Shown here piece by piece: positions 25,156 through 38,912 of a stretch of DNA of 64,000 nucleotides (position 1 is its first letter; every line of letters starts with the position of its first letter). The stretch is from contig CAWUCO010000066.1 in NCBI GenBank assembly GCA_963920705.1, positions 293,501 to 357,500 on the forward strand, read 5' to 3'. Position numbers and translations under genes: made by a program. The notes below the pieces were generated by a model, which ran no database searches, was not told where the DNA came from, and worked only from the letters and a program-made list of their open reading frames with translations. The stretch is from Odiellus spinosus (Eukaryota > Arthropoda > Arachnida > Opiliones > Phalangiidae).

Positions 25156-28100
25156 CAATTTATACAAAACCAAAGTCATTCGAAAGAGCAATTAATGGAC
25201 AGTCTAAATAATAAGTTTTCAAAAATCCGTTGAAAAACAAGAAAAATATGGCCAATTCAAGAAACCATACAATATCAAAATAGTCAAATTTCAGATTTTA
25301 AAAATTCGCTTTTTGATATTAGATGTTTTTTGAATTGGCTATATTTTCCATGTTTTTCAACGGATTTTCCAAAACTCTTGTTTTTTAGATAGACCAATAT
25401 TTGCTCTTTCGAGTGGTCTTAATTTTGTCTAAATCGCTTAAAAATCAAAAGTTTTGTGTCCATTTGAATCCAATAATCTTGGATTTTTAAGTGTTTTTGC
25501 TTTATTTTAACCAATTTTATATTTGTCACAATTTTGCAATTTAGACAAAACCAAAGTCATTCGAAAGAGCAATTAATGGACAGTCTAAATAATAAGAGTT
25601 TTCAAAAATCCGTTGAAAAACAAGAAAAATATGGCCAATTCAAGAAACCATACAATATCAAAATAGTCAAATTTCAGATTTTAAAAATTCGCTTTTTGAT
25701 ATTAGATGCTTTTTGAATTGTCCATATTTTCCATGTTTTTCAACGGATTTTCCAAAACTCTTGTTTTTTAGATAGACCAATATTTGCTCTTTCGAGTGGT
25801 CTTAATTTTGTCTAAATCGCTTAAAAATCAAAAGTTTTGTGTCCATTTTAATCCAATAATCTTGGATTTTTAAGCGTTTTTGCTTAATTTTAACCAATTT
25901 TATATTTGTCACAATTTTGCAATTTAGATAAAACCAAAGTCATTCGAAAGAGCAATTAATGGACAGTCTAAATAATAAGAGTTTTCAAAAATACGTTGAA
26001 AACAAGAAAAATATGGCCAATTCAAGAAATCATAGAATATCAAAATAGTCAAATTTCAGATTTTCAAAATTCGCTTTTTGATATTAGATGTTTTTTGAAT
26101 TGTCCATATTTTCAATGTTTTTCAACGGATTTTCCAAAACTCTTGATTTTCAGATAGACCAATATTTGCTCTTTCGAGTGGTCTTAATTTTGTCTAAATC
26201 GCTTAAAAATCAAAAGTTTTGTGTCCATTTTAATCCAATAATCTTGGATTTTTAAGCGTTTTTGCTTAATTTTAACCAATTTTATATTTGTCACAATTTT
26301 GCAATTTAGATAAAACCAAAGTCATTCGAAAGAGCAATTAATGGACAGTCTAAATAATAAGAGTTTTCAAAAATACGTTGAAAACAAGAAAAATATGGCC
26401 AATTCAAGAAATCATAGAATATCAAAATAGTCAAATTTCAGATTTTTAAAAATTCGCTTTTTGATATTAGATGCTTTTTGAATTGTCCATATTTTCCATG
26501 TTTTTCAACGGATTTTCCAAAACTCTTGTTTTTTAGATAGACCAATATTTGCTCTTTCGAGTGGTCTTAATTTTGTCTAAATCGCTTTAAAATCAAAAGT
26601 TTTGTGTCCATTTGAATCCAATAATCTTGGATTTTTAAGCGTTTTTGCTTAATTTTAACCAATTTTATATTTGTCACAATTTTGCAATTTATACAAAACC
26701 AAAGTCATTCGAAAGAGCAATTAATGGACAGTCTAAATAATAAGTTTTCAAAAATCCGTTGAAAAACAAGAAAAATATGGCCAATTCAAGAAACCATACA
26801 ATATCAAAATAGTCAAATTTCAGATTTTAAAAATTCGCTTTTTGATATTAGATGTTTTTTGAATTGGCTATATTTTCCATGTTTTTCAACGGATTTTCCA
26901 AAACTCTTGTTTTTTAGATAGACCAATATTTGCTCTTTCGAGTGGTCTTAATTTTGTCTAAATCGCTTAAAAATCAAAAGTTTTGTGTCCATTTGAATCC
27001 AATAATCTTGGATTTTTAAGTGTTTTTGCTTTATTTTAACCAATTTTATATTTGTCACAATTTTGCAATTTAGACAAAACCAAAGTCATTCGAAAGAGCA
27101 ATTAATGGACAGTCTAAATAATAAGAGTTTTCAAAAATCCGTTGAAAAACAAGAAAAATATGGCCAATTCAAGAAATCATAGAATATCAAAATAGTCAAA
27201 TTTCAGATTTTAAAAATTCGCTTTTTGATATTAGATGTTTTTTGAATTGGCTATATTTTCCATGTTTTTCAACGGATTTTCCAAAACTCTTGTTTTTTAG
27301 ATAGACCAATATTTGCTCTTTCGAGTGGTCTTAATTTTGTCTAAATCGCTTAAAAATCAAAAGTTTTGTGTCCATTTTAATCCAATAATCTTGGATTTTT
27401 AAGCGTTTTTGCTTAATTTTAACCAATTTTATATTTGTCACAATTTTGCAATTTAGATAAAACCAAAGTCATTCGAAAGAGCAATTAATGGACAGTCTAA
27501 ATAATAAGAGTTTTCAAAAATACGTTGAAAACAAGAAAAATATGGCCAATTCAAGAAATCATAGAATATCAAAATAGTCAAATTTCAGATTTTCAAAATT
27601 CGCTTTTTGATATTAGATGTTTTTTGAATTGTCCATATTTTCAATGTTTTTCAACGGATTTTCCAAAACTCTTGATTTTCAGATAGACCAATATTTGCTC
27701 TTTCGAGTGGTCTTAATTTTGTCTAAATCGCTTAAAAATCAAAAGTTTTGTGTCCATTTTAATCCAATAATCTTGGATTTTTAAGCGTTTTTGCTTAATT
27801 TTAACCAATTTTATATTTGTCACAATTTTGCAATTTAGATAAAACCAAAGTCATTCGAAAGAGCAATTAATGGACAGTCTAAATAATAAGAGTTTTCAAA
27901 AATACGTTGAAAACAAGAAAAATATGGCCAATTCAAGAAATCATAGAATATCAAAATAGTCAAATTTCAGATTTTCAAAATTCGCTTTTTGATATTAGAT
28001 GTTTTTTGAATTGTCCATATTTTCAATGTTTTTCAACGGATTTTCCAAAACTCTTGATTTTCAGATAGACCAATATTTGCTCTTTCGAGTGGTCTTAATT

Positions 28101-28212
28101 TTGTCTAAATCGCTTAAAAATCAAAAGTTTTGTGTCCATTTGAATCCAATAATCTTGGATTTTTAAGCGTTTTTGCTTAATTTTAACCAATTTTATATTT
28201 GTCACAATTTTG
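25156..28212 (+). repeat. 1529-bp tetrameric higher-order repeat, two copies
   Basis: Two blocks, 25156-26684 and 26685-28212, match at 1529 bp. Each begins with a monomer lacking three bases (AATAATAAGTTTTC, at about 25207 and 26736). Each includes a monomer pair with TTTAGATAAAACC and a shortened ACGTTGAAAACAAG (starting 25920 and 26302, then 27449 and 27831). The right arm in these copies often reads TTTTCAATGTTT instead of TTTTCCATGTTT. That change then dominates 29.9-35.3 kb. Confidence 0.83.
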
Positions 28213-31200
28213 CAATTTAGACAAAACCAAAGTCATTCGAAAGAGCAATTAATGGACAGTCTAAATAATAAGAGTTTTCAAAAATCCGTTGAAAAACAAG
28301 AAAAATATGGCCAATTCAAGAAATCATAGAATATCAAAATAGTCAAATTTCAGATTTTCAAAATTCGCTTTTTGATATTAGATGTTTTTTGAATTGTCCA
28401 TATTTTCCATGTTTTTCAACGGATTTTCCAAAACTCTTGATTTTCAGATAGACCAATATTTGCTCTTTCGAGTGGTCTTAATTTTGTCTAAATCGCTTAA
28501 AAATCAAAAGTTTTGTGTCCATTTTAATCCAATAATCTTGGATTTTTAAGCGTTTTTGCTTAATTTTAACTAATTTTATATTTGTCACAATTTTGCAATT
28601 TAGACAAAACCAAAGTCATTCGAAAGAGCAATTAATGGACAGTCTAAATAATAAGAGTTTTCAAAAATCCGTTGAAAAACAAGAAAAATATGGCCAATTC
28701 AAGAAATCATAGAATATCAAAATAGTCAAATTTCAGATTTTAAAAATTCGCTTTTTGATATTAGATGTTTTTTGAATTGGCTATATTTTCCATGTTTTTC
28801 AACGGATTTTCCAAAACTCTTGATTTTCAGATAGACCAATATTTGCTCTTTCGAGTGGTCTTAATTTTGTCTAAATCGCTTTAAAATCAAAAGTTTTGTG
28901 TCCATTTTAATCCAATAATCTTGGATTTTTAAGCGTTTTTGCTTAATTTTAACCAATTTTATATTTGTCACAATTTTGCAATTTAGACAAAACCAAAGTC
29001 ATTCGAAAGAGCAATTAATGGACAGTCTAAATAATAAGAGTTTTCAAAAATCCGTTGAAAAACAAGAAAAATATGGCCATTTCAAGAAACCATACAATAT
29101 CAAAATAGTCAAATTTCAGATTTTTAAAAATTCGCTTTTTGATATTAGATGCTTTTTGAATTGTCCATATTTTCCATGTTTTTCAACAGATTTTCCAAAA
29201 CTCTTGTTTTTTAGATAGACCAATATTTGCTCTTTCGAGTGGTCTTAATTTTGTCTAAATCGCTTAAAAATCAAAAGTTTTGTGTCCATTTGAATCCAAT
29301 AATCTTGGATTTTTAAGCGTTTTTGCTTAATTTTAACCAATTTTATATTGGTCACAATTTTGCAATTTATACAAAACCAAAGTCATTCGAAAGAGCAATT
29401 AATGGACAGTCTAAATAATAAGAATTTTTTAAAAATCTTTTGAAAAACAAGAAAAATATGGCCAATTCAAGAAACCATACAATATCAAAATAGTCAAATT
29501 TCAGATTTTAAAAATTCGCTTTTTGATATTAGATGTTTTTTGAATTGGCTATATTTTCCATGTTTTTCAACGGATTTTCCAAAACTCTTGTTTTTTAGAT
29601 AGACCAATATTTGCTCTTTCGAGTGGTCTTAATTTTGTCTAAATCGCTTAAAAATCAAAAGTTTTGTGTCCATTTTAATCCAATAATCTTGGATTTTTAA
29701 GCGTTTTTGCTTAATTTTAACCAATTTTATATTTGTCACAATTTTGCAATTTAGACAAAACCAAAGTCATTCGAAAGAGCAATTAATGGACAGTCTAAAT
29801 AATAAGAGTTTTCAAAAATCCGTTGAAAAACAAGAAAAATATGGCCAATTCAAGAAATCATAGAATATCAAAATAGTCAAATTTCAGATTTTCAAAATTC
29901 GCTTTTTGATATTAGATGTTTTTTGAATTGTCCATATTTTCAATGTTTTTCAACGGATTTTCCAAAACTCTTGATTATCAGATAGACCAATATTTGCTCT
30001 TTCGAGTGGTCTTAATTTTGTCTAAATCGCTTAAAAATCAAAAGTTTTGTGTCCATTTGAATCCAATAATCTTGGATTTTTAAGCGTTTTTGCTTAATTT
30101 TAACCAATTTTATATTTGTCACAATTTTGCAATTTAGACAAAACCAAAGTCATTCGAAAGAGCAATTAATGGACAGTCTAAATAATAAGAGTTTTCAAAA
30201 ATCCGTTGAAAAACAAGAAAAATATGGCCAATTCAAGAAATCATAGAATATCAAAATAGTCAAATTTCAGATTTTCAAAATTCGCTTTTTGATATTAGAT
30301 GTTTTTTGAATTGTCCATATTTTCAATGTTTTTCAACGGATTTTCCAAAACTCTTGATTTTCAGATAGACCAATATTTGCTCTTTCGAGTGGTCTTAATT
30401 TTGTCTAAATCGCTTAAAAATCAAAAGTTTTGTGTCCATTTGAATCCAATAATCTTGGATTTTTAAGCGTTTTTGCTTAATTTTAACCAATTTTATATGT
30501 GTCACAATTTTGCAATTTAGACAAAACCAAAGTCATTCGAAAGAGCAATTAATGGACAGTCTAAATAATAAGAGTTTTCAAAAATCCGTTGAAAAACAAG
30601 AAAAATATGGCCAATTCAAGAAATAATAGAATATCAAAATAGTCAAATTTCAGATTTTAAAAATTCGCTTTTTGATATTAGATGTTTTTTGAATTGGCTA
30701 TATTTTCCATGTTTTTCAACGGATTTTCCAAAACTCTTGTTTTTTAGATAGACCAATATTTGCTCTTTCGAGTGGTCTTAATTTTGTCTAAATCGCTTAA
30801 AAATCAAAAGTTTTGTGTCCATTTGAATCCAATAATCTTGGATTTTTAAGCGTTTTTGCTTAATTTTAACCAATTTTATATTTGTCACAATTTTGCAATT
30901 TAGACAAAACCAAAGTCATTCGAAAGAGCAATTAATGGACAGTCTAAATAATAAGAGTTTTCAAAAATCCGTTGAAAAACAAGAAAAATATGGCCAATTC
31001 AAGAAATCATAGAATATCAAAATAGTCAAATTTCAGATTTTCAAAATTCGCTTTTTGATATTAGATGTTTTTTGAATTGTCCATATTTTCAATGTTTTTC
31101 AACGGATTTTCCAAAACTCTTGATTTTCAGATAGACCAATATTTGCTCTTTCGAGTGGTCTTAATTTTGTCTAAATCGCTTAAAAATCAAAAGTTTTGTG

Positions 31201-34200
31201 TCCATTTGAATCCAATAATCTTGGATTTTTAAGCGTTTTTGCTTAATTTTAACCAATTTTATATTTGTCACAATTTTGCAATTTAGACAAAACCAAAGTC
31301 ATTCGAAAGAGCAATTAATGGACAGTCTAAATAATAAGAGTTTTCAAAAAACCGTTGAAAAACAAGAAAAATATGGCCAATTCAAGAAATCATAGAATAT
31401 CAAAATAGTCAAATTTCAGATTTTCCAAATTCGCTTTTTGATATTAGATGTTTTTTGAATTGTCCATATTTTCAATGTTTTTCAACGGATTTTCCAAAAC
31501 TCTTGATTTTCAGATAGACCAATATTTGCTCTTTCGAGTGGTCTTAATTTTGTCTAAATCGCTTAAAAATCAAAAGTTTTGTGTCCATTTGAATCCAATA
31601 ATCTTGGATTTTTAAGCGTTTTTGCTTAATTTTAACCAATTTTATATTTGTCACAATTTTGCAATTTAGACAAAACCAAAGTCATTCGAAAGAGGCATTA
31701 ATGGACAGTCTAAATAATAAGAGTTTTCAAAAATCCGTTGAAAAACAAGAAAAATATGGCCAATTCAAGAAATCATAGAATATCAAAATAGTCAAATTTC
31801 AGATTTTCAAAATTCGCTTTTTGATATTAGATGTTTATTGAATTGTCCATATTTTCCATGTTTTTCAACGGATTTTCCAAAACTCTTGATTTTCAGATAG
31901 ACCAATATTTGCTCTTTCGAGTGGTCTTAATTTTGTCTAAATCGCTTAAAAATCAAAAGTTTTGTGTCCATTTTAATCCAATAATCTTGGATTTTTAAGC
32001 GTTTTTGCTTAATTTTAACTAATTTTATATTTGTCACAATTTTGCAATTTAGACAAAACCAAAGTCATTCGAAAGAGCAATTAATGGACAGTCTAAATAA
32101 TAAGAGTTTTCAAAAATCCGTAGAAAAACAAGAAAAATATGGCCAATTCAAGAAACCATACAATATCAAAATAGTCAAATTTCAGATTTTCAAAATTCGC
32201 TTTTTGATATTAGATGTTTTTTGAATTGTCCATATTTTCCATGTTTTTCAACGGATTTTCCAAAACTCTTGATTTTCAGATAGACCAATATTTGCTCTTT
32301 CGAGTGGTCTTAATTTTGTCTAAATCGCTTAAAAATCAAAAGTTTTGTGTCCATTTGAATCCAATAATCTTGGATTTTTAAGCGTTTTTGCTTAATTTTA
32401 ACCAATTTTATATTTGTCACAATTTTGCAATTTAGACAAAACCAAAGTCATTCGAAAGAGCAATTAATGGACAGTCTAAATAATAAGAGTTTTCAAAAAA
32501 CCGTTGAAAAACAAGAAAAATATGGCCAATTCAAGAAATCATAGAATATCAAAATAGTCAAATTTCAGATTTTCCAAATTCGCTTTTTGATATTAGATGT
32601 TTTTTGAATTGTCCATATTTTCAATGTTTTTCAACGGATTTTCCAAAACTCTTGATTTTCAGATAGACCAATATTTGCTCTTTCGAGTGGTCTTAATTTT
32701 GTCTAAATCGCTTAAAAATCAAAAGTTTTGTGTCCATTTGAATCCAATAATCTTGGATTTTTAAGCGTTTTTGCTTAATTTTAACCAATTTTATATTTGT
32801 CACAATTTTGCAATTTAGACAAAACCAAAGTCATTCGAAAGAGGCATTAATGGACAGTCTAAATAATAAGAGTTTTCAAAAATCCGTTGAAAAACAAGAA
32901 AAATATGGCCAATTCAAGAAATCATAGAATATCAAAATAGTCAAATTTCAGATTTTCAAAATTCGCTTTTTGATATTAGATGTTTATTGAATTGTCCATA
33001 TTTTCCATGTTTTTCAACGGATTTTCCAAAACTCTTGATTTTCAGATAGACCAATATTTGCTCTTTCGAGTGGTCTTAATTTTGTCTAAATCGCTTAAAA
33101 ATCAAAAGTTTTGTGTCCATTTTAATCCAATAATCTTGGATTTTTAAGCGTTTTTGCTTAATTTTAACTAATTTTATATTTGTCACAATTTTGCAATTTA
33201 GACAAAACCAAAGTCATTCGAAAGAGCAATTAATGGACAGTCTAAATAATAAGAGTTTTCAAAAATCCGTTGAAAAACAAGAAAAATATGGCCAATTCAA
33301 GAAATAATAGAATATCAAAATAGTCAAATTTCAGATTTTAAAAATTCGTTTTTTGATATTAGATGTTTTTTGAATTGGCTATATTTTCCATGTTTTTCAA
33401 CGGATTTTCCAAAACTCTTGTTTTTTAGATAGACCAATATTTGCTCTTTCGAGTGGTCTTAATTTTGTCTAAATCGCTTAAAAATCAAAAGTTTTGTGTC
33501 CATTTGAATCCAATAATCTTGGATTTTTAAGCGTTTTTGCTTAATTTTAACCAATTTTATATTTGTCACAATTTTGCAATTTAGACAAAACCAAAGTCAT
33601 TCGAAAGAGCAATTAATGGACAGTCTAAATAATAAGAGTTTTCAAAAATCCGTTGAAAAACAAGAAAAATATGGCCAATTCAAGAAATCATAGAATATCA
33701 AAATAGTCAAATTTCAGATTTTCAAAATTCGCTTTTTGATATTAGATGTTTTTTGAATTGTCCATATTTTCAATGTTTTTCAACGGATTTTCCAAAACTC
33801 TTGATTTTCAGATAGACCAATATTTGCTCTTTCGAGTGGTCTTAATTTTGTCTAAATCGCTTAAAAATCAAAAGTTTTGTGTCCATTTGAATCCAATAAT
33901 CTTGGATTTTTAAGCGTTTTTGCTTAATTTTAACCAATTTTATATTTGTCACAATTTTGCAATTTAGACAAAACCAAAGTCATTCGAAAGAGCAATTAAT
34001 GGACAGTCTAAATAATAAGTTTTCAAAAATCCGTTGAAAAACAAGAAAAATATGGCCAATTCAAGAAATCATAGAATATCAAAATAGTCAAATTTCAGAT
34101 TTTCAAAATTCGCTTTTTGATATTAGATGTTTTTTGAATTGTCCATATTTTCAATGTTTTTCAACGGATTTTCCAAAACTCTTGATTTTCAGATAGACCA

Positions 34201-36232
34201 ATATTTGCTCTTTCGAGTGGTCTTAATTTTGTCTAAATCGCTTAAAAATCAAAAGTTTTGTGTCCATTTGAATCAGTTTTTGCTTAATTTTAACCAATTT
34301 TATATTTGTCACAATTTTGCAATTTAGACAAAACCAAAGTCATTCGAAAGAGCAATTAATGGACAGTCTAAATAATAAGAGTTTTCAAAAATCCGTTGAA
34401 AAACAAGAAAAATATGGACAATTCAAGAAACCATACAATATCAAAATAGTCAAATTTCAGATTTTCAAAATTCGCTTTTTGATATTAGATGTTTTTTGAA
34501 TTGTCCATATTTTCAATGTTTTTCAACGGATTTTCCAAAACTCTTGATTTTCAGATAGACCAATATTTGCTCTTTCGAGTGGTCTTAATTTTGTCTAAAT
34601 CGCTTAAAAATCAAAAGTTTTGTGTCCATTTGAATCCAATAATCTTGGATTTTTAAGCGTTTTTGCTTAATTTTAACCAATTTTATATTTGTCACAATTT
34701 TGCAATTTAGACAAAACCAAAGTCATTCGAAAGAGCAATTAATGGACAGTCTAAATAATAAGAGTTTTCAAAAATCCGTTGAAAAACAAGAAAAATATGG
34801 CCAATTCAAGAAATCATAGAATATCAAAATAGTCAAATTTCAGATTTTCAAAATTCGCTTTTTGATATTAGATGTTTTTTGAATTGTCCATATTTTCAAT
34901 GTTTTTCAACGGATTTTCCAAAACTCTTGATTTTCAGATAGACCAATATTTGCTCTTTCGAGTGGTCTTAATTTTGTCTAAATCGCTTAAAAATCAAAAG
35001 TTTTGTGTCCATTTGAATCCAATAATCTTGGATTTTTAAGCGTTTTTGCTTAATTTTAACCAATTTTATATTTGTCACAATTTTGCAATTTAGACAAAAC
35101 CAAAGTCATTCGAAAGAGCAATTAATGGACAGTCTAAATAATAAGTTTTCAAAAATCCGTTGAAAAACAAGAAAAATATGGCCAATTCAAGAAATCATAG
35201 AATATCAAAATAGTCAAATTTCAGATTTTCAAAATTCGCTTTTTGATATTAGATGTTTTTTGAATTGTCCATATTTTCAATGTTTTTCAACGGATTTTCC
35301 AAAACTCTTGATTTTCAGATAGACCAATATTTGCTCTTTCGAGTGGTCTTAATTTTGTCTAAATCGCTTAAAAATCAAAAGTTTTGTGTCCATTTGAATC
35401 CAATAATCTTGGATTTTTAAGCGTTTTTGCTTAATTTTAACCAATTTTATATTTGTCACAATTTTGCAATTTAGACAAAACCAAAGTCATTCGAAAGAGC
35501 AATTAATGGACAGTCTAAATAATAAGAGTTTTCAAAAATCCGTTGAAAAACAAGAAAAATATGGCCAATTCAAGAAATCATAGAATATCAAAATAGTCAA
35601 ATTTCAGATTTTAAAAATTCGCTTTTTGATATTAGATGTTTTTTGAATTGGCTATATTTTCCATGTTTTTCAACGGATTTTCCAAAACTCTTGATTTTCA
35701 GATAGACCAATATTTGCTCTTACGAGTGGTCTTAATTTTGTCTAAATCGCTTTAAAATCAAAAGTTTTGTGTCCATTTTAATCCAATAATCTTGGATTTT
35801 TAAGCGTTTTTGCTTAATTTTAACCAATTTTATATTTGTCACAATTTTGCAATTTAGACAAAACCAAAGTCATTCGAAAGAACAATTAATGGACAGTCTA
35901 AATAATAAGAGTTTTCAAAAATCCGTTGAAAAACAAGAAAAATATGGCCAATTCAAGAAATCATAGAATATCAAAATAGTCAAATTTCAGATTTTAAAAA
36001 TTCGCTTTTTGATATTAGATGTTTTTTGAATTGGCTATATTTTCCATGTTTTTCAACGGATTTTCCAAAACTCTTGATTTTCAGATAGACCAATATTTGC
36101 TCTTACGAGTGGTCTTAATTTTGTCTAAATCGCTTTAAAATCAAAAGTTTTGTGTCCATTTTAATCCAATAATCTTGGATTTTTAAGCGTTTTTGCTTAA
36201 TTTTAACCAATTTTATATTTGTCACAATTTTG
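28213..36232 (+). repeat. Domain of homogenised monomers with TTTTCAATG variant; 1149-bp trimer and 2681-bp heptamer offsets
   Basis: The private pair ACCGTTGAAA with TTTTCCAAATTCGC, followed one monomer later by GAAAGAGGCATTAA, occurs at 31351/31692 and again at 32500/32841, an offset of 1149 bp (three monomers). AAATAATAGA occurs at 30621 and 33302, an offset of 2681 bp (seven monomers), spanning the trimer duplication. CTCTTACGAG replaces CTCTTTCGAG in two adjacent copies near 35719 and 36102. No gene or insertion is seen. Confidence 0.82.
33960..34319 (+). repeat. Deleted 360-bp satellite monomer
   Basis: This unit is 360 bp, the shortest complete copy I noticed. It has lost three bases in the left arm (AATAATAAGTTTTC, about 34010). 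It has also lost about 21 bases in the linker, where TTTGAATCAGTTTTTGC (about 34267) replaces the usual segment running through the CTTGGATTTTTAAG stem. The deletion removes the 3' half of the small linker hairpin. A related copy three monomers on (about 35131) has the 3-base loss but an intact linker, so the linker deletion is the younger change. Confidence 0.88.
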
Positions 36233-38912
36233 CAATTTAGACAAAACCAAAGTCATTCGAAAGAGCAATTAATGGACAGTCTAAATAATAAGAGTTTTCA
36301 AAAATCCGTTGAAAAACAAGAAAAATATGGCCAATTCAAGAAACCATACAATATCAAAATAGTCAAATTTCAGATTTTTAAAAATTCGCTTTTTGATATT
36401 AGATGCTTTTTGAATTGTCCATATTTTCCATGTTTTTCAACGGATTTTCCAAAACTCTTGTTTTTTAGATAGACCAATATTTGCTCTTTCGAGTGGTCTT
36501 AATTTTGTCTAAATCGCTTAAAAATCAAAAGTTTTGTGTCCATTTGAATCCAATAATCTTGGATTTTTAAGCGTTTTTGCTTAATTTTAACCAATTTTAT
36601 ATTGGTCACAATTTTGCAATTTATACAAAACCAAAGACATTCGAAAGAGCAATTAATGGACAGTCTAAATAATAAGAATTTTTTAAAAATCCGTTGAAAA
36701 ACAAGAAAAATATGGCCAATTCAAGAAACCATACAATATCAAAATAGTCAAATTTCAGATTTTAAAAATTCGCTTTTTGATATTAGATGTTTTTTGAATT
36801 GTCCATATTTTCCATGTTTTTCAACGGATTTTCCAAAACTCTTGTTTTTAGATAGACCAATATTTGCTCTTTCGAGTGGTCTTAATTTTGTCTAAATCGC
36901 TTAAAAATCAAAAGTTTTGTGTCCATTTGAATCCAATAATCTTGGATTTTTAAGTGATTTTGCTTTATTTTAACCAATTTTATATTTGTCACAATTTTGC
37001 AATTTAGACAAAACCAAAGTCATTCGAAAGAGCAATTAATGGACAGTCTAAATAACAAGAGTTTTCAAAAATCCGTTGAAAAACAAGAAAAATATGGCCA
37101 ATTCAAGAAATCATACAATATCAAAATAGTCAAATTTCAGATTTTAAAAATTCGCTTTTTGATATTAGATGCTTTTTGAATTGTCCATATTTTCCATGTT
37201 TTTCAACGGATTTTCCAAAACTCTTGTTTTTTAGATAGACCAATATTTGCTCTTTCGAGTGGTCTTAATTTTGTCTATATCGCTTAAAAATCAAAAGTTT
37301 TTTGTCCATTTTAATCCAATAATCTTGGATTTTTAAGTGTTTTTGCTTAATTTTAACCAATTTTATATTTGTCACAACTTTGCAATTTAGACAAAACCAA
37401 AGTCATTCAAAAGAGCAATTAATGGACAGTCTAAATAATAAGAGTTTTCAAAAATCCGTTGAAAAACAAGAAAAATATGGCCAATTCAAAAACCATACAA
37501 TATCAAAATAGTCAAATTTCAGATTTTAAAAATTCGCTTTTTGAATTTAGATGTTTTTTGAATTGTCCATATTTTCCATGTTTTTCAAGGGATTTTCCAA
37601 AACTCACGTTTTTTAGATAGACTAATATTTGCTCTTTCGATTGGTCTAATTTTGTCTAAATCGCTTAAAAATCAAAAGTTTTGTGTCCATTTGAATCCAA
37701 TAATCTTGGATTTCTACGCGTTTTTGCTTAATTTTAACCAATTTTATATTGGTCACAATTTTGCAATTTAGACAAAACCAAAGTCATTCGAAAGAGCAAT
37801 TAATGGACAGTCTAAATAATAATAGTTTTCAAAAATCCGTTGAAAAACAAGAAAAATATGGCCAATTCAAGAAATCATAGAATATCAAAATAGTCAAATT
37901 TCAGATTTTAAAAATTCGCTTTTTGATATTAGATGCTTTTTGAATTGTCCATATTTTCCATGTTTTTCAACGGATTTTCCAAAACTCTTGATTTTCAGAT
38001 AGACCAATATTTGCTCTTTCGAGTGGTCTTAATTTTGTCTAAATCGCTTAAAAATCAAAAGTTTTGTGTCCATTTTAATCCAATAATCTTGGATTTTTAA
38101 GCGTTTTTGCTTAATTTTAACCAATTTTATATTGGTCACAATTTTGCAATTTAGACAAAACCAAAGTCATTCGAAAGAGCAATTAATGGACAGTCTAAAT
38201 GATAAGAGTTTTCAAAAATCCGTTGAAAAACAAGAAAAATATGGTCAATTCAAGAAATCATAGAATATCAAAATAGTCAAATTTCAGATTTTAAAAATTC
38301 GCTTTTTGATATTAGATGCTTTTTGAATTGTCCATATTTTCCATGTTTTTCAACGGATTTTCCAAAACTCTTGATTTTCAGATAGACCAATATTTGCTCT
38401 TTCGAGTGGTCTTAATTTTGTCTAAATCGCTTAAAAATCAAAAGTTTTGTGTCCATTTTAATCCAATAATCTTGGATTTTTAAGCGTTTTTGCTTAATTT
38501 TAACCAATTTTATATTTGTCACAATTTTGCAATTTAGACAAAACCAAAGTCATTCGAAAGAGCAATTAATGGACAGTCTAAATAAAAAGAGTTTTCAAAA
38601 ATCCGTTGAAAAACAAGAAAAATATGGCCAATTCAAGAAATCATAGAATATCAAAATAGTCAAATTTCAGATTTTAAAAATTCGCTTTTTGATATTAGAT
38701 GCTTTTTGAATTGTTCATATTTTCCATGTTTTTCAACGGATTTTCCAAAACTCTTGTTTTTTAGATAGACCAATATTTGCTCTTTCGAGTGTTCTTAATT
38801 TTGTCTAAATCGCTTAAAAATCAAAAGTTTTGTGTCCATTTGAATCCAATAATCTTGGATTTTTAAGTGTTTTTGCTTTATTTTAACCAATTTTATATTT
38901 GTCACAATTTTG
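36233..38912 (+). repeat. Transition segment between middle and right-hand satellite domains
   Basis: About seven monomers mixing middle-domain features (384-bp loop, TATTGGTCAC, TTTATACAAAACC) with the first copy of the right-domain monomer type that reads TTCAAAAACCATAC and GAATTTAGATG (about 37485 and 37543). Single-copy changes include GTCTATATCGC (about 37273), TTTTTTGTCC (about 37298), CACAACTTTGC (about 37373) and GGATTTCTACGCG (about 37709). It is slightly less uniform than its neighbours. Confidence 0.75.

Noticed and set aside
34127..34327. 66-codon open frame in the right arm and linker
   Set aside because: It exists only because a ~21-bp linker deletion shifts the frame in one 360-bp monomer. 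It is not conserved in any other copy.
2165..37179. About forty + strand open frames of 60-83 codons beginning (by the frame) MQFRQNQ or similar
   Set aside because: They are one frame of the satellite left arm repeated. The first codon is TTG, not ATG; the first ATG (ATGGACAG) would leave only ~46 residues. About half of all monomers break the frame with TAC to TAG. Variants include many non-synonymous changes, an extra T fuses the frame into the right arm, and arm comparison shows no third-position bias. Not annotated as genes.
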